Source of the DNA: Bacillota bacterium
GTDB lineage: Bacteria; Bacillota; Clostridia; Christensenellales; Aristaeellaceae
Assembly: GCA_023411395.1 (NCBI GenBank)
Contig: JAEYOV010000051.1
Coordinates: forward strand, 1 to 33,990
Length of the DNA: 33,990 nucleotides
Reading direction: 5' to 3'
How positions within the stretch are numbered: position 1 is the first letter of the stretch; each line of letters begins with the position of its first letter. The notes under the pieces are model-generated. The model worked only from the letters and a program-made list of their open reading frames with translations, made no database searches and was not told the DNA's origin. The position numbers and the translations under genes are program-made. This document shows, one piece after another, positions 1 through 7,540 of this stretch.

Positions 1-126
1 GGCGACCATATCGACATGGAAATCATGCTCATCACCCCCATCGCCATCGAGCAGGGCCTGCGCTTCGCCATTCGCGAAGGCGGCCGTACCGTGGGCTCCG
101 GCGTCGTGGTCAGCGTGATCGAATGA
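1..126 (+). CDS. tuf: Elongation factor Tu, C-terminal fragment
   Basis: The window opens inside this gene, so only the last 41 codons and the TGA stop are present. They encode the end of domain III of EF-Tu, the GTPase that delivers aminoacyl-tRNA to the ribosome. The residues MEIMLITPIAIEQGLRFAIR followed by EGGRTVGSGVV are the near-invariant EF-Tu C-terminus. A perfect terminator follows 13 bases later, so tuf ends its own transcription unit and is not read directly into the S10 operon. The identification is secure; the N-terminal part lies outside the window. Confidence 0.97.
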   Translation, partial: GDHIDMEIMLITPIAIEQGLRFAIREGGRTVGSGVVVSVIE

Positions 127-139
127 CCGGCTGATCTGC

Positions 140-176
140 GGGGGAATCCGTATACGGATTCCCCCTTTTCCTTTTT
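140..176 (+). terminator. Intrinsic terminator of the tuf operon
   Basis: A perfect 11-bp stem (GGGGGAATCCG, loop TATA, CGGATTCCCCC; 140-165) is followed by TTTTCCTTTTTC. It starts 13 bases after the tuf stop and has all the parts of a Rho-independent terminator. Confidence 0.95.
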
Positions 177-202
177 CGAAAGAGCGCGGGGAGGAAAGCC
201 AT

Positions 203-331
203 ATGGAACGCGACCGGCAGCGCATGGCCCGCAGGCAAAAGCTCAAGGCTGCTTTGGGCAAAGCGCTCGTTTTTGTCATCGTCCTGGGGCTGGCCGTGCT
301 GGTGTTTGCCATTGCCGGCACTACCCGCTAA
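203..331 (+). CDS. Small single-pass membrane protein, 42 aa, unknown function
   Basis: ATG at 203 follows a GGGGAGG ribosome binding site (188-194) at normal spacing, and the frame runs 42 codons to TAA. The first 20 residues are strongly basic (MERDRQRMARRQKLKAALGK). Residues 21-39 are one hydrophobic helix (ALVFVIVLGLAVLVFAIAG), ending in TTR. This is the pattern of a small N-in membrane protein. I recognise no family. It sits between the tuf terminator and the S10 promoter region. The good binding site, the starting Met and the clean basic-plus-hydrophobic layout support a real gene, but the role is unknown. Confidence 0.6.
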   Translation: MERDRQRMARRQKLKAALGKALVFVIVLGLAVLVFAIAGTTR

Positions 332-678
332 GGGTTCTTCCGGGACACAATATATGGGGTTTGGCGCATGACCGTATTCCATCCCTTGCGCAGTTCCTGT
401 TTTCTCCCCCTTGCGGGGCTTTTTTCAGACGCAACTTTGACACACACGGACGCGTGGATATGCATGGTTTCAAAAAACAAGCCGGATCAACGGGAATCGG
501 GCGTAGCAGAATAAAAAAGTGCACTGGAATACTGCGGACGAGACGGCAGACGGAAAATATGGACACACCCGGAGCAGTGGATAGTGGAAAAGCAGCGCAC
601 AGGCGCAAATGCTTGCTTTTCCGGGGTAAACTTTACGAAAAACGCAAAAAAAATGTTTGTGGAACTTACGTAAAACTA
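332..678 (+). other. Intergenic region upstream of the S10 promoter
   Basis: No convincing gene is seen here. A short C4/G4 hairpin at 407-418 followed by CTTTTTT (419-425) may be a weak terminator for the 42-aa gene. TTGACA at 437-442 has only a poor -10 partner. Close to the S10 promoter lie two TTACG-containing palindromes, GTAAACTTTAC (626-636) and TTACGTAA (666-673), which could be operator sites. Open frames crossing the region lack ribosome binding sites and recognisable protein sequence. Confidence 0.5.
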
Positions 679-707
679 TTGCAAAAAAAAACAACGTGCT
701 TTATAAT
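679..707 (+). promoter_or_regulatory. Sigma-A-type promoter of the S10-spc-alpha operon
   Basis: A TTGCAA -35 box (679-684) and a perfect TATAAT -10 box (702-707) are separated by exactly 17 bases, with an A-rich spacer. The start point should fall near 713-715, giving a leader of about 160 bases before rpsJ. This is the strongest promoter match upstream of the ribosomal genes. Confidence 0.88.
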
Positions 708-778
708 GATATAGTTGTCTGTCCAAGGGATGAAGTGGTAAGTTGCCGCCAGGCCAGGCGGGTAATTATCATGGACCA

Positions 779-828
779 GCCCGTTAATCGGGCGGCGGAC
801 TTAAGGCGCGTGCTTGCGTGCCGCCTTA
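779..828 (+). promoter_or_regulatory. Structured 5' leader of the S10 operon
   Basis: Two consecutive hairpins lie in the transcribed leader: GCCCG-TTAAT-CGGGC (779-793), then TAAGGCG (802-808) paired with CGCCTTA (822-828) around a 13-base loop. They end 49 bases before the rpsJ start and have no T-tract, so they are not terminators. Leaders of this operon are controlled by L4 in enterobacteria, and leader control is also proposed in Firmicutes. A regulatory role here is inference from position and folding only. Confidence 0.5.
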
Positions 829-876
829 TGGCACACCCGGCAGCGTGTACTTGAGAACGATCAAGGAGGGTATTCA

Positions 877-1185
877 ATGGCCAGCCAGAAAATCCGTATC
901 AAGCTCAAGGCGTACGAGCATCACCTCATCGACCAGTCTGCCGAGCGGATCGTGGACACCGCCAAGCGGACCGGCGCTCGTGTGTCCGGCCCCATCCCCC
1001 TTCCCACGGAGAAGGAAATCGTCACCATTCTGCGCGCGCCCCACAAGTACAAGGACAGCCGCGAGCAGTTCGAAAAGCGCACACACAAGCGCCTGATCGA
1101 CATCCACAACCCCAACCCCCGCACCGTGGACGCCATGATGAAGCTCGATCTTCCTGCTGGTGTCGAAATCGAAATCAAGCTGTAA
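877..1185 (+). CDS. rpsJ: 30S ribosomal protein S10
   Basis: A 102-residue S10, the usual length, starting MASQKIRIKLKAYEHHLIDQ. It is part of the 30S head and, in other bacteria, bridges ribosome and transcription as NusE. The start at 877 is set by AAGGAGG (863-869) eight bases upstream; an in-frame GTG at 814 has no such site and would add 21 residues unlike S10. The motif HKRLIDIHNPNPRTVDAMM near residues 70-88 is typical. It is the first gene after the promoter and leader. Confidence 0.98.
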   Translation: MASQKIRIKLKAYEHHLIDQSAERIVDTAKRTGARVSGPIPLPTEKEIVTILRAPHKYKDSREQFEKRTHKRLIDIHNPNPRTVDAMMKLDLPAGVEIEIKL

Positions 1186-1212
1186 GACCAAAGAGCAGGA
1201 GGTGTAAGATAC

Positions 1213-1854
1213 ATGAAAAAAGCCATCGTAGGCAAAAAGCTCGGCATGACTCAGGTGTTTACCAAAGACGGACGCCTGGTGCCGGTTACCGTGATCGAAG
1301 CAGGCCCCTGCACTGTCGTGCAGAAAAAGACCGTTGAAAAAGACGGGTACGAGGCCATTCAGGTAGGGTTTGACGCTTTGGCGGAAAACCGCGCCAGGAA
1401 GCTTCTCAACAAGCCCGAAGCCGGCCACTTCAAAAAGGCCGGAGCAGCTCCCTGCCGCACCCTGCGGGAACTGCGCCTGGAAGATTCCGCTTCCTATAAC
1501 GTCGGCCAGGAACTGAAGGCTGATGTGTTTGCAGCCGGAGACAAGATCGATGTGGTCGGCACCAGCAAGGGCCATGGTTTTACCGGCGCCATTTACCGCT
1601 GGAACCAGCATACCGGCCCCATGGCCCACGGCTCCAAGTATCACCGCGGCGTAGGCTCCATGAGCGCAAACACCCATCCCGCCCACGTGTTCAAGAATAA
1701 AAAAATGCCCGGCCATTATGGCGTGGAGCGCGTAACCATTCAAAATCTGGAAATCGTTCAGGTGGACGCGGAGCGCAATCTCCTTTTGGTCAAGGGCGCT
1801 GTGCCCGGCCCCAAGGGGACCGTGCTCCTGGTCCGCAATACGGTCAAGGCCTGA
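1213..1854 (+). CDS. rplC: 50S ribosomal protein L3
   Basis: This 213-residue L3 opens with MKKAIVGKKLGMTQVFTKDG, the standard N-terminus. L3 binds 23S rRNA early in 50S assembly, and its central loop reaches toward the peptidyl transferase centre. That loop is seen as GHGFTGAIYRWNQHTGPMAH, followed by GSKYHRGVGSM. AGGAGG at 1197-1202 sets the start. Position two in the operon, after rpsJ, is canonical. Confidence 0.98.
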   Translation: MKKAIVGKKLGMTQVFTKDGRLVPVTVIEAGPCTVVQKKTVEKDGYEAIQVGFDALAENRARKLLNKPEAGHFKKAGAAPCRTLRELRLEDSASYNVGQELKADVFAAGDKIDVVGTSKGHGFTGAIYRWNQHTGPMAHGSKYHRGVGSMSANTHPAHVFKNKKMPGHYGVERVTIQNLEIVQVDAERNLLLVKGAVPGPKGTVLLVRNTVKA

Positions 1855-1879
1855 GCCTGCATGAAGGAGGAATGTCATT

Positions 1880-2506
1880 ATGCCCAAGACTGCTCTTTAT
1901 AACATGGAAGGCGCGGCCATCGGCGAAATCGAACTCAGCGACGACATTTTTGCCGCCGAGATCCATGAACCTGCCATGCACCTGGTGGTCCGCTCCATTC
2001 TGGCCAATAAGCGCCAGGGCACGCAAAGCGCCCTGACCCGCGGTGAAGTCCGCGGCGGCGGTCGGAAAATCTACCGTCAGAAGGGCACCGGCAATGCCCG
2101 CCACCATGGCAACCGCGCTCCACAGTTTCGCCACGGCGGCGTGGTCTTTGCTCCCAAGCCCCGCGACTATGTGGTGAACGTCAACCGCAAGGTTCGCCGC
2201 CTGGCCTTCAAAAGCGCTTTGACCGCCAAATTCAACGCCGGTGAAATCACCGTTGTGGATTCTATCGCTCTCCCCGAAGCCAAAACCAAGCTGATGGCCG
2301 CCATGCTTGCCAAGCTGGGCGTTCAGAAGACCGCGCTCATGGTGCTTCCCGCTCCGGACGAAACCGTGGTCCGCGCGGCCCGCAATATCGCGAACCTTAC
2401 AACCGCGTACGTCAACACCCTGAACGTGTACGACATCCTGCGCGCCGGCAAGATTATCTTCACCAAGGAAGCGACCAAGAGCGTGGAGGAGGTGTACGCG
2501 CAATGA
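1880..2506 (+). CDS. rplD: 50S ribosomal protein L4
   Basis: A 208-residue L4 with the extended loop carrying GEVRGGGRKIYRQKGTGNAR (about residues 54-73), which lines the peptide exit tunnel. In E. coli L4 is also the autogenous repressor of the S10 operon; whether it binds the leader at 779-828 here is not known. AAGGAGG (1864-1870) precedes the ATG. The stop codon overlaps the next start as ATGA, so rplW translation is probably coupled to this gene. Confidence 0.98.
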   Translation: MPKTALYNMEGAAIGEIELSDDIFAAEIHEPAMHLVVRSILANKRQGTQSALTRGEVRGGGRKIYRQKGTGNARHHGNRAPQFRHGGVVFAPKPRDYVVNVNRKVRRLAFKSALTAKFNAGEITVVDSIALPEAKTKLMAAMLAKLGVQKTALMVLPAPDETVVRAARNIANLTTAYVNTLNVYDILRAGKIIFTKEATKSVEEVYAQ

Positions 2507-2808
2507 AGGATCCCCATGACATCATCCTGCGCCCGGTGCTGACCGAAAAAGCGTACGATGGCATCGGCGAAAAGCGCTATGTGTTCGAAGTGGCCATGAC
2601 CGCCAACAAGACAGAAATCAAGCAGGCGCTGGAAGCCATTTTCAAGGACGACGGCATCCAGGTGGACAAGGTGAATACCCTGCGCACCCTGGGCAAAATC
2701 AAGCGGCAGGGCAAATATTCCGGCCGCACCCCCGAGATCAAGAAGGCCTATGTAACGCTCAAGAAAGAGTCGAAACCCATCCAATTCTTTGAGGGCATGG
2801 CCCAGTAA
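2503..2808 (+). CDS. rplW: 50S ribosomal protein L23
   Basis: L23, 101 residues, beginning MKDPHDIILRPVLTEKAYDG. It sits at the tunnel exit, where in bacteria it docks trigger factor and signal recognition particle. The family signature RPVLTEKA, and a C-terminal half with TLRTLGKIKRQGKYSGRTPE, are both visible. It overlaps the rplD stop by four bases (ATGA), and its own AGGAGG lies inside the end of rplD. Confidence 0.97.
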   Translation: MKDPHDIILRPVLTEKAYDGIGEKRYVFEVAMTANKTEIKQALEAIFKDDGIQVDKVNTLRTLGKIKRQGKYSGRTPEIKKAYVTLKKESKPIQFFEGMAQ

Positions 2809-2827
2809 AGCAGGGAGGACAAGAACA

Positions 2828-3661
2828 ATGGCTATCCGTCTTTATAAGCCGACTTCGCCCGCCCGGCGCTTTATGTCGGTTCTAACGTTTGAGGAGATCA
2901 CTAGGAAGACTCCCGAAAAGTCCTTGGTGGAATACCTCAAAAAGAACGCCGGCCGCAACAAGCAGGGCAAGATCACCGTCCGTCACCAGGGCGGCGGAAA
3001 CAAGATCAAGTACCGCATCATCGATTTCAAGCGCAACAAGCTGGACATCCCCGCCAAGGTGGCCTCCATCGAATACGATCCCAACCGCTCAGCCTTCATC
3101 GCCCTTTTGAACTATGCCGACGGCGAGAAGCGCTACATCCTGGCCCCCCAGGGTTTGAGCGTTGGCGACAAGGTGGTCAGCGGCGAAACTGCCGACATCA
3201 AGCCCGGCAACACGCTGCCTCTTTCCAACATCCCCGTGGGTACGCTGATTCATAACATTGAGATCAGGCCCGGCCGCGGCGGCCAGCTCGTCCGCTCCGC
3301 CGGCATGAGCGCGCAGCTCATGGCCAAGGAGGGCGCTTACGCCCAGGTCCGGCTCCCCTCCGGCGAAGTCCGCCGCCTGCCCATGAATGCCAAGGCTACC
3401 ATCGGCACCGTGGACAACAGTGATCACGAAAACATCCGGATCGGCAAAGCCGGCCGCAAGCGCCACATGGGCATCCGGCCCACCGTCCGCGGCGTGGTTA
3501 TGAACCCGGTTGACCATCCCCACGGCGGCGGCGAGGGCAAATCTCCTGTCGGCATGCCCGCTCCCGTGACTCCCTGGGGCAAGGTCGCTCTGGGGCTGAA
3601 GACCCGCAAGCACAAGAAGTATTCCAACAAGATGATCGTCAAGCGCGCGGGCAGCAAGTGA
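2828..3661 (+). CDS. rplB: 50S ribosomal protein L2
   Basis: L2, 277 residues from ATG 2828 (MAIRLYKPTSPARRFMSVL). The frame is open further upstream, but GGGAGGA at 2813-2819 and the conserved N-terminus fix this start. L2 is a primary 23S rRNA binder needed for subunit joining and peptidyl transfer. The highly conserved segment VMNPVDHPHGGGEGKSP (about residues 221-237) holds the histidine studied for peptidyl-transferase activity. The length is standard. Confidence 0.98.
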   Translation: MAIRLYKPTSPARRFMSVLTFEEITRKTPEKSLVEYLKKNAGRNKQGKITVRHQGGGNKIKYRIIDFKRNKLDIPAKVASIEYDPNRSAFIALLNYADGEKRYILAPQGLSVGDKVVSGETADIKPGNTLPLSNIPVGTLIHNIEIRPGRGGQLVRSAGMSAQLMAKEGAYAQVRLPSGEVRRLPMNAKATIGTVDNSDHENIRIGKAGRKRHMGIRPTVRGVVMNPVDHPHGGGEGKSPVGMPAPVTPWGKVALGLKTRKHKKYSNKMIVKRAGSK

Positions 3662-3694
3662 CCGCTTTAGCCAGTAGGAAGGAGGCAACCCATC

Positions 3695-3973
3695 ATGAGC
3701 CGTTCCGTTAAAAAGGGACCTTTCGTAAATGAAGCGCTGCTCAAGCGCGTTACCGAAATGAATACCTCCGGGAAAAAGAGCGTGCTGAAAACCTGGTCCA
3801 GGGCTTCCACCATCTTTCCGGATTTCGTGGGCCACACCATCGCCGTGCATGACGGCCGCAAGCATGTGCCCGTCTATGTCACCGAGGACATGGTAGGCCA
3901 CAAGCTCGGCGAATTCGCCCCCACGCGGACCTTCCGGGGCCACGCCGGCGAAAAGGCCACCGCCCGCAAGTAA
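3695..3973 (+). CDS. rpsS: 30S ribosomal protein S19
   Basis: S19, 92 residues, starting MSRSVKKGPFVNEALLKRV. It lies in the 30S head near the A site, in complex with S13. The conserved C-terminal part HKLGEFAPTRTFRGHAGEK is present. AAGGAGG lies at 3679-3685. The order rplB-rpsS-rplV is canonical. Confidence 0.98.
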   Translation: MSRSVKKGPFVNEALLKRVTEMNTSGKKSVLKTWSRASTIFPDFVGHTIAVHDGRKHVPVYVTEDMVGHKLGEFAPTRTFRGHAGEKATARK

Positions 3974-3993
3974 GACGGAAGGAGTGACAAGCT

Positions 3994-4377
3994 ATGGCAA
4001 CCAGATCCAAGGAAAAGGCCGCGGCCCGCAAGGCCAATGCCGATAAGCGGCCCCGCGCTCATGCCAGGTATATCCGCATCTCCTCCCGCAAGGTCAAAAT
4101 CGTCATCGATCTGATCCGCGGGAAAAAGGTGGACGAAGCCCTGGCCATCCTGATGTATACCCCCAAGGCAGCTTCCCCCGTGGTAGCAAAGGTGTTAAGT
4201 AGCGCCATCGCCAACGCGGTGAACAACAAGGAGATGGACCGCAGCTCTCTGTATGTTGCCGAGATTTGCGCCAACCCGGGCCCCACGCTCAAGCGTTTTG
4301 TGGCCCGCAGCCGCGGCAGCGCCGCCCCCATGCTCAAACGCACCAGCCATATCAGCGTGGTGCTGGACCAAAAGTAA
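3994..4377 (+). CDS. rplV: 50S ribosomal protein L22
   Basis: L22, 127 residues, about 15 longer than the usual 110-113. The extra length is a basic N-terminal tail (MATRSKEKAAARKANADKRP) before the normal start of the fold at ARYIRISSRKVKIVIDLIRG. L22 binds 23S rRNA, and its beta-hairpin lines the exit tunnel; mutations there give macrolide resistance in other species. The hairpin region appears as GPTLKRFVARSRGSAAPMLK. GGAAGGAG upstream supports the start. Confidence 0.97.
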   Translation: MATRSKEKAAARKANADKRPRAHARYIRISSRKVKIVIDLIRGKKVDEALAILMYTPKAASPVVAKVLSSAIANAVNNKEMDRSSLYVAEICANPGPTLKRFVARSRGSAAPMLKRTSHISVVLDQK

Positions 4378-4395
4378 TCCGAGGGAGGTTTTTCC

Positions 4396-5070
4396 ATGGG
4401 CCAGAAGGTAAATCCGCACGGCGCTCGCGTCGGTGTGATCTTTGACTGGAGCACCCGCTGGTACGCCGGCAAAAAGGATTTCGCGAACAACCTCATTGAG
4501 GATTACAAGCTCCGCGAAATGCTGAAGGGTAAATATTATGCCACCGGTATCAGCCGGATCGATATCGAACGCAGCGCCAGCCGCCTGACGGTGAACATTT
4601 TTACTGCCAAGCCCGGCATGATCATCGGCCGCGGCGGTGCCGGCATCGAGTCTTTGAAAAAGGACATCGAGCAGTTCCTGGGGCATCCCGCCAATTTGAA
4701 CGTGCTGGAGATCAAGCAGCCTGACCTGGACGCCCAATTGATGGCTGAAAACATTGCACAGCAGCTTGAAAAGCGCATCAGCTTCCGCCGTGCCATGAAG
4801 CAGGCGCTGCAACGGGCCATGAAGAGCGGCGCCAAAGGGATCAAGACCTGCGTCAGCGGCCGCCTGGGTGGCGCGGACATCGCCCGCACCGAGCACTACC
4901 ACGAGGGGTCCATCCCCCTGCAGACGCTTCGGGCCAACATTGACTATGGTTTTGCCGAGGCCAAGACCACTTACGGCCGCCTGGGCGTGAAGGTTTGGAT
5001 CTACAAGGGCCAAATCCTGCCCAAGGCCAAGAAATCCCCGGCCGCTGCCCGGACCGAAGGAGGCAAGTAA
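4396..5070 (+). CDS. rpsC: 30S ribosomal protein S3
   Basis: S3, 224 residues, starting MGQKVNPHGARVGVIFDWST. It forms part of the mRNA entry tunnel of the 30S. A type-II KH RNA-binding domain is visible with its GMIIGRGGAGIESLK loop (about residues 75-89). The C-terminal domain includes GRLGGADIARTEHYHEG. GAGGGAGG at 4381-4388 gives the start, and the length is normal. Confidence 0.98.
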   Translation: MGQKVNPHGARVGVIFDWSTRWYAGKKDFANNLIEDYKLREMLKGKYYATGISRIDIERSASRLTVNIFTAKPGMIIGRGGAGIESLKKDIEQFLGHPANLNVLEIKQPDLDAQLMAENIAQQLEKRISFRRAMKQALQRAMKSGAKGIKTCVSGRLGGADIARTEHYHEGSIPLQTLRANIDYGFAEAKTTYGRLGVKVWIYKGQILPKAKKSPAAARTEGGK

Positions 5071-5073
5071 TCC

Positions 5074-5514
5074 ATGTTGATGCCCAAACGTGTAAAGCGC
5101 CGCCGCGTCTTCCGCGGCCGCATGAAGGGAAAGGCCAGCCGCGGCAATTTCCTGGCCTACGGCGAATTTGGCCTTGTGGCCATGGAGCCCGTATGGGTCA
5201 CCAGCCAGCAGATTGAGGCAGCCCGTATCGCCCTGACCCGCTACACAAAGCGCGGCGGCCAGGTATGGATCAAGATTTTTCCCGACAAGCCCGTAACGGA
5301 AAAGCCCGCCGAAACCCGCATGGGTTCCGGTAAAGGTTCTCCCGAATACTGGGTGGCCGTTGTAAAACCCGGCCGCGTCCTCTTTGAAATCGCCGGCGTG
5401 CCCGAAAACGATGCCCGGGAAGCGCTGCGCCTGGCCAGCCACAAGCTGCCACTCAAAACCAAGATCCTCGTGCGTGGGGAGCAAAATACGCAAGCGGGTG
5501 GTGAAAGCAAATGA
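5074..5514 (+). CDS. rplP: 50S ribosomal protein L16
   Basis: L16, 146 residues, beginning MLMPKRVKRRRVFRGRMKGK. It is a late-assembling 50S protein that contacts A-site tRNA. The motifs GEFGLVAMEPVWVTSQQIEA and RMGSGKGSPEYWVAVV are diagnostic. GGAGG sits in the last codons of rpsC, just before the start; a second in-frame ATG two codons later is less well spaced. Its TGA overlaps the rpmC start as ATGA. Confidence 0.97.
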   Translation: MLMPKRVKRRRVFRGRMKGKASRGNFLAYGEFGLVAMEPVWVTSQQIEAARIALTRYTKRGGQVWIKIFPDKPVTEKPAETRMGSGKGSPEYWVAVVKPGRVLFEIAGVPENDAREALRLASHKLPLKTKILVRGEQNTQAGGESK

Positions 5515-5708
5515 AGGCCAGCGAATTCGCCGCTATGAACACCGTTCAATTGAACGATAGGATCAAGGAATTGAAAAGCGAGCTGTTCACCCTTCGTTTC
5601 CAGCTTGCCACCGGTCAGTTGGAGAACACCATGCAGATCGTTTCCGTGAAGCGGGACATCGCCCGTGCGAAGACCGTTTTGCGTGCTCTCGACCAGAAGC
5701 AGGCGTAA
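5511..5708 (+). CDS. rpmC: 50S ribosomal protein L29
   Basis: L29, 65 residues (MKASEFAAMNTVQLNDRIKE), a two-helix protein at the exit tunnel near L23. The conserved FTLRFQLATGQLENTMQI followed by VKRDIARAKTVLR is clear. The start overlaps the rplP stop by four bases, implying translational coupling. Size and position are normal. Confidence 0.96.
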   Translation: MKASEFAAMNTVQLNDRIKELKSELFTLRFQLATGQLENTMQIVSVKRDIARAKTVLRALDQKQA

Positions 5709-5736
5709 CAAGACGTGAAAGGAGGCAGCCGTTTCC

Positions 5737-5997
5737 ATGTCTGAACAAAGAGGAATCCGCAAGGAACGCATCGGCGTCGTGGTCAGCGACAAGATGGACA
5801 AGACCATTGTCGTTTCGATAAAAACCCGCGTCCGCCATCCGCTGTATGGGAAAATCATGAACCAGACCAGCAAGCTCAAAGCCCATGACGAGAAGAACGA
5901 ATGCGGTGTCGGCGATACCGTGCGCGTGATGGAAACCCGCCCGCTGAGCCACGACAAACGCTGGCGCCTGGTGGAGATCATCGAAAAGGCGAAGTGA
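5737..5997 (+). CDS. rpsQ: 30S ribosomal protein S17
   Basis: S17, 86 residues, an OB-fold protein and primary binder of 16S rRNA. KERIGVVVSDKMDKTIVVSI and VRHPLYGKIM are family hallmarks, as is GDTVRVMETRPLSHDKRWRL near the C-terminus. AAAGGAGG (5718-5725) precedes the ATG. The canonical trio rpmC-rpsQ-rplN is intact. Confidence 0.97.
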   Translation: MSEQRGIRKERIGVVVSDKMDKTIVVSIKTRVRHPLYGKIMNQTSKLKAHDEKNECGVGDTVRVMETRPLSHDKRWRLVEIIEKAK

Positions 5998-6022
5998 GCC
6001 GTCGTAAAGGAGGAAAACCCCT

Positions 6023-6391
6023 ATGATCCAGCCGCAGACGCGACTGAAGGTGGCCGACAATTCCGGCGCCAAGGAAATCATGTGCATCCGTGTCCTGGGC
6101 GGCTCCTTCCGCCGGGATGGATCCATTGGCGATATCATCGTGGCCAGCGTGAAGACGGCCACACCCGGTGGCACCGTCAAAAAAGGCGATGTGGTCAAGG
6201 CTGTTGTGGTGCGCATGCGCAAGCAGAAGCGCCGCCCCGACGGCAGTTACATCCGCTTTGATGATAACGCAGCCGTCATCATCAACGAACAAAAAATGCC
6301 CCGCGGGACCCGTATCTTCGGGCCTGTCGCCCGGGAACTGCGCGAGAAGGATTTCATGAAGATCGTCTCGCTGGCCCCGGAAGTACTGTAA
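6023..6391 (+). CDS. rplN: 50S ribosomal protein L14
   Basis: L14, 122 residues, opening MIQPQTRLKVADNSGAKEIM. It lies at the subunit interface of the 50S and is the docking site of the silencing factor RsfS in other bacteria. The conserved end IFGPVARELREKDFMKIVSL is present. AAAGGAGG (6006-6013) is well spaced. The length is exactly typical. Confidence 0.98.
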   Translation: MIQPQTRLKVADNSGAKEIMCIRVLGGSFRRDGSIGDIIVASVKTATPGGTVKKGDVVKAVVVRMRKQKRRPDGSYIRFDDNAAVIINEQKMPRGTRIFGPVARELREKDFMKIVSLAPEVL

Positions 6392-6406
6392 GGAGGTGTG
6401 ACGATT

Positions 6407-6742
6407 ATGCATATCCGCTCCAAAGACCAGGTCGTTGTCATCTCCGGTGACGATAAGGGCAAAAAGGGCAAGATCCTCACCGCCTATCCCAAGACCGGCA
6501 AGGTTATCGTGGAAGGCGTGGCCGTTGTCACAAAGCATCAGAAGCCCCGCAGGCAGGGCCAGCCCGGCGGCATCATCCACAAGGAAAGCGCCATCAACGC
6601 TTCCAATGTGATGCTCATCTGCCCCAAGTGCGGCGCCGCTACCAGAATTGGCCGCATGGCTGATGTGGTGGAGAAGGAAAACGGCGAAAAGGTAAAGAAA
6701 ATGGTCCGCGTCTGCAAAAAGTGCAAGGCGAAGATCGACTGA
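6407..6742 (+). CDS. rplX: 50S ribosomal protein L24, zinc-ribbon form
   Basis: L24, 111 residues (MHIRSKDQVVVISGDDKGKK), a KOW-motif protein that starts 50S assembly. An in-frame GTG at 6398 touches the AGGAGGT site directly, so ATG 6407 is the likely start. Unlike the B. subtilis protein, the C-terminal half carries two CxxC pairs: CPKCG after NVMLI and CKKCK near the end. This is a likely zinc ribbon, a form I regard as common in Clostridia. Metal binding is inferred from the cysteine spacing. Confidence 0.96.
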   Translation: MHIRSKDQVVVISGDDKGKKGKILTAYPKTGKVIVEGVAVVTKHQKPRRQGQPGGIIHKESAINASNVMLICPKCGAATRIGRMADVVEKENGEKVKKMVRVCKKCKAKID

Positions 6743-6763
6743 TAAAGGGAGAGGAAGCGGCAA

Positions 6764-7306
6764 ATGGCTACTAGAATGCATGAAAAATACCTGGCCGAAG
6801 CTGTGCCTGCCCTGAAGCAGAAATTCGGCTACAAAAATGTGATGGAGATCCCCAAGCTTTCGAAGGTCGTCATCAATATGGGTTTGGGCGACTGCAAGGA
6901 TAACGCGAAGGCGTTGGAAGGCGCTGTGGCGGAGCTGACCGCCATCGCCGGCCAGAAGGCTCAAATCACCAAGGCCCGCAAGAGCATCGCCAACTTCAAG
7001 GTGCGCGAGGGCATGAACATCGGCGCAAAGGTCACCATCCGGGGCGTCCGGATGGAAGAGTTCATCGATAAATTGATGAATGTGGCACTTCCCCGCGTGC
7101 GTGACTTCCGCGGCGTATCCGTAAAGGCTTTCGACGGCCGCGGCAACTATGCCCTGGGCATCCGCGAACAGCTCCTGTTTCCTGAAATCGACTACGACAA
7201 GGTGGAAAAGGTACGGGGTATGGAAATCATCTTCGTGACCACCGCCAAGACGGACGAGGAATGCATGGAACTGCTTCGGCTCCTGGGCATGCCGTTCGCA
7301 CAGTAA
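6764..7306 (+). CDS. rplE: 50S ribosomal protein L5
   Basis: L5, 180 residues, starting MATRMHEKYLAEAVPALKQK. It binds 5S rRNA in the central protuberance and touches P-site tRNA. KVVINMGLGDCKDNAKALE, RDFRGVSVKAFDGRGNYALG and FPEIDYDKV are all conserved L5 segments. The length is typical. GGGAGAGGAAG upstream serves as ribosome binding site. Confidence 0.98.
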   Translation: MATRMHEKYLAEAVPALKQKFGYKNVMEIPKLSKVVINMGLGDCKDNAKALEGAVAELTAIAGQKAQITKARKSIANFKVREGMNIGAKVTIRGVRMEEFIDKLMNVALPRVRDFRGVSVKAFDGRGNYALGIREQLLFPEIDYDKVEKVRGMEIIFVTTAKTDEECMELLRLLGMPFAQ

Positions 7307-7326
7307 GGGAAGGAGGAAAACACAAA

Positions 7327-7512
7327 GTGGCTAAGACCAGCATGATTCTCAAACAACAAAGGCCAGCGAAATTCTCCACCCGCGCCTACACCCGTTGCCG
7401 CCTGTGCGGCCGGCCCCACTCGGTGCTCCGCAAGTACGGCGTGTGCCGCATCTGCTTCAGAGAATTGGCCTATGCCGGCCAGATCCCCGGTGTCCGCAAG
7501 GCCAGCTGGTAA
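7327..7512 (+). CDS. rpsN: 30S ribosomal protein S14, zinc-binding type Z
   Basis: S14, 61 residues, with a GTG start at 7327 (GTG GCT AAG ACC) after AAGGAGG at 7310-7316. The short length and four cysteines in a CRLC ... CRIC pattern (residues 24, 27, 40, 43) mark the zinc-binding type Z protein, as opposed to the longer zinc-free paralogue. It sits in the 30S head. The sequence TRAYTRCRLCGRPHSVLRKY is classical. The next in-frame Met would delete the conserved N-terminus. Confidence 0.97.
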   Translation: MAKTSMILKQQRPAKFSTRAYTRCRLCGRPHSVLRKYGVCRICFRELAYAGQIPGVRKASW

Positions 7513-7540
7513 GCGGGGAAGAACGGAAGGAGGTTCCACT

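Noticed and set aside
437..464. Promoter at TTGACA 437
   Set aside because: The best -10 partner matches only half of the consensus; the promoter at 679-707 is far better.
361..714. 117-codon frame upstream of the S10 promoter
   Set aside because: It has no binding site and crosses the promoter; the composition is not protein-like.
1844..2503. 219-codon antisense frame over rplD
   Set aside because: A shadow of rplD; rich in His, Gly and Ala, typical of reverse reading of GC-rich coding sequence.
4195..5493. Long open frame (432 codons) antisense to rplV-rpsC-rplP
   Set aside because: It is an out-of-phase shadow of GC-rich ribosomal genes on the other strand, without a ribosome binding site or recognisable domain.
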